Assembly (NCBI GenBank): GCA_002898995.1
Contig: BEIM01000248.1
Span: 1 to 5,815 of the forward strand
Direction of reading: 5' to 3'
Source: a bacterium HR36
GTDB taxonomy: Bacteria > Planctomycetota > Planctomycetia > Gemmatales > HRBIN36
DNA length: 5,815 bases
The notes under the pieces were generated by a model. It worked only from the letters and a program-made list of their open reading frames with translations. It was not told the origin of the DNA and ran no database searches. The position numbers and the translations under genes are program-made. How positions within the stretch are numbered: position 1 is the stretch's first letter; each line of letters begins with the position of its first letter. This document shows, piece by piece, positions 5,364 through 5,815 of the stretch.

Positions 5364-5815
5364 CTATGAGATACTGCTATCTTGCGACACGGTCAGGCCA
5401 TGTCTCGTCAGTAACTGGGCTAAGGCCCGGGCCGAGCAGCGAGGCGATTCCAGGAGCACTTGTCCCATCTCCTGATACAGCAGCACGGAAATATCTTCGC
5501 CCGTCCAACCCGCCTGCTCCAGGCGCTGCGTCAAATAATCCAGGCAACGGTCGCGCAACTGGCTGATCCTGCGTGAAATAGTGCCTTCGTGAACTCCCAA
5601 GAGCTGGGCCACTTCTCGTTGGCTCAACCGATAGCGCCAGCGTAAGCCCAGTAATAGCAAGTCATCTACACCGAGAGTCAGCAGCCAGCAAGAGGCGGCC
5701 TCGCGGAAAACTTCGTGCCAGTGCTCGCTATTCGGCAGGGTTTCGGTCTCCGAACGAGGAGGAGGCAGCAGTTCCTCATCGGGCAAACTTTCGACCCGTT
5801 CCTGCGGCGAACGTA
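5364..5815 (-). CDS. Sigma-70-type RNA polymerase sigma factor, C-terminal part (5' end cut by window edge)
   Basis: Directs RNA polymerase to promoters. The frame is open from the right edge (first full codon at 5813) to the TAG at 5364, giving 149 visible residues. A TTG at 5786 could be read as a start but is more likely an internal leucine, because the upstream codons stay open. After a low-complexity acidic and proline-rich stretch, a region-4-like domain starts with VDDLLLLGLRWRYRLS. The helix-turn-helix follows: QREVAQLLGVHEGTISRRISQLR, where VHEGTISRRI is the likely recognition helix for the -35 element. About 55 residues follow, including WTGEDISVLLYQEMGQVLL, a tail longer than in simple ECF factors. 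Region 2, which would prove the family, lies outside the window. A LuxR-like or other helix-turn-helix regulator is the alternative. The kinase gene starts 78 bp downstream on the same strand, so the two may be co-transcribed. Confidence 0.82.
   Translation of the reverse strand, partial: RSPQERVESLPDEELLPPPRSETETLPNSEHWHEVFREAASCWLLTLGVDDLLLLGLRWRYRLSQREVAQLLGVHEGTISRRISQLRDRCLDYLTQRLEQAGWTGEDISVLLYQEMGQVLLESPRCSARALAQLLTRHGLTVSQDSSIS

Noticed and set aside
1..5815. Mobile element, CRISPR array, tRNA/rRNA or defence system
   Set aside because: No terminal inverted repeats with a transposase, no regularly spaced repeats, no cloverleaf, and every sizeable frame is explained by the listed genes.

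Overview
The window looks like an ordinary chromosomal stretch from a planctomycete, probably Gemmatales-like (inferred). The evidence is a Ser/Thr kinase with a planctomycete-style N-terminal helical domain and a C-terminal membrane anchor, sitting directly downstream of a sigma-70-type factor. A large glycosyltransferase 39 protein and a small protein I do not recognise are also present. Base composition is moderately GC-rich. I see no insertion sequence, CRISPR array, tRNA, rRNA or phage gene.

Layout from left to right: (1) 1-966, minus strand, the N-terminal 322 codons of an FtsK/SpoIIIE-type DNA translocase, cut by the left edge. (2) 967-1246, a divergent intergenic region with a 14-bp dyad, an imperfect 35-nt hairpin and weak promoter candidates. 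(3) 1247-1702, plus strand, TrmL-like tRNA wobble-base 2'-O-methyltransferase with a strong Shine-Dalgarno, followed by a hairpin. (4) 1804-2103, plus strand, a 99-residue hypothetical protein. (5) A 21-bp convergent gap with a stem-loop. (6) 2125-3927, minus strand, a polytopic GT39 glycosyltransferase. (7) 4041-5285, minus strand, a membrane-anchored Ser/Thr kinase. (8) 5364-5815, minus strand, the C-terminal part of a sigma-70-type factor, cut by the right edge.

The sigma factor, kinase and glycosyltransferase are read in that order on the minus strand, with gaps of 78 and 113 bp. The first two are plausibly a signalling pair: a membrane kinase next to a transcription initiation factor. 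Membership of the glycosyltransferase is less certain, because a weak promoter candidate lies just before it. FtsK (chromosome segregation at the septum), TrmL (tRNA anticodon modification) and the glycosyltransferase (sugar transfer at the outer face of the membrane) are housekeeping or envelope functions.

I did not find a convincing undescribed system. The items most worth a second look are the tandem repeat in the kinase N-terminal domain, the sigma-kinase pairing with a C-terminal extension on the sigma factor, and the unrecognised 99-residue protein.
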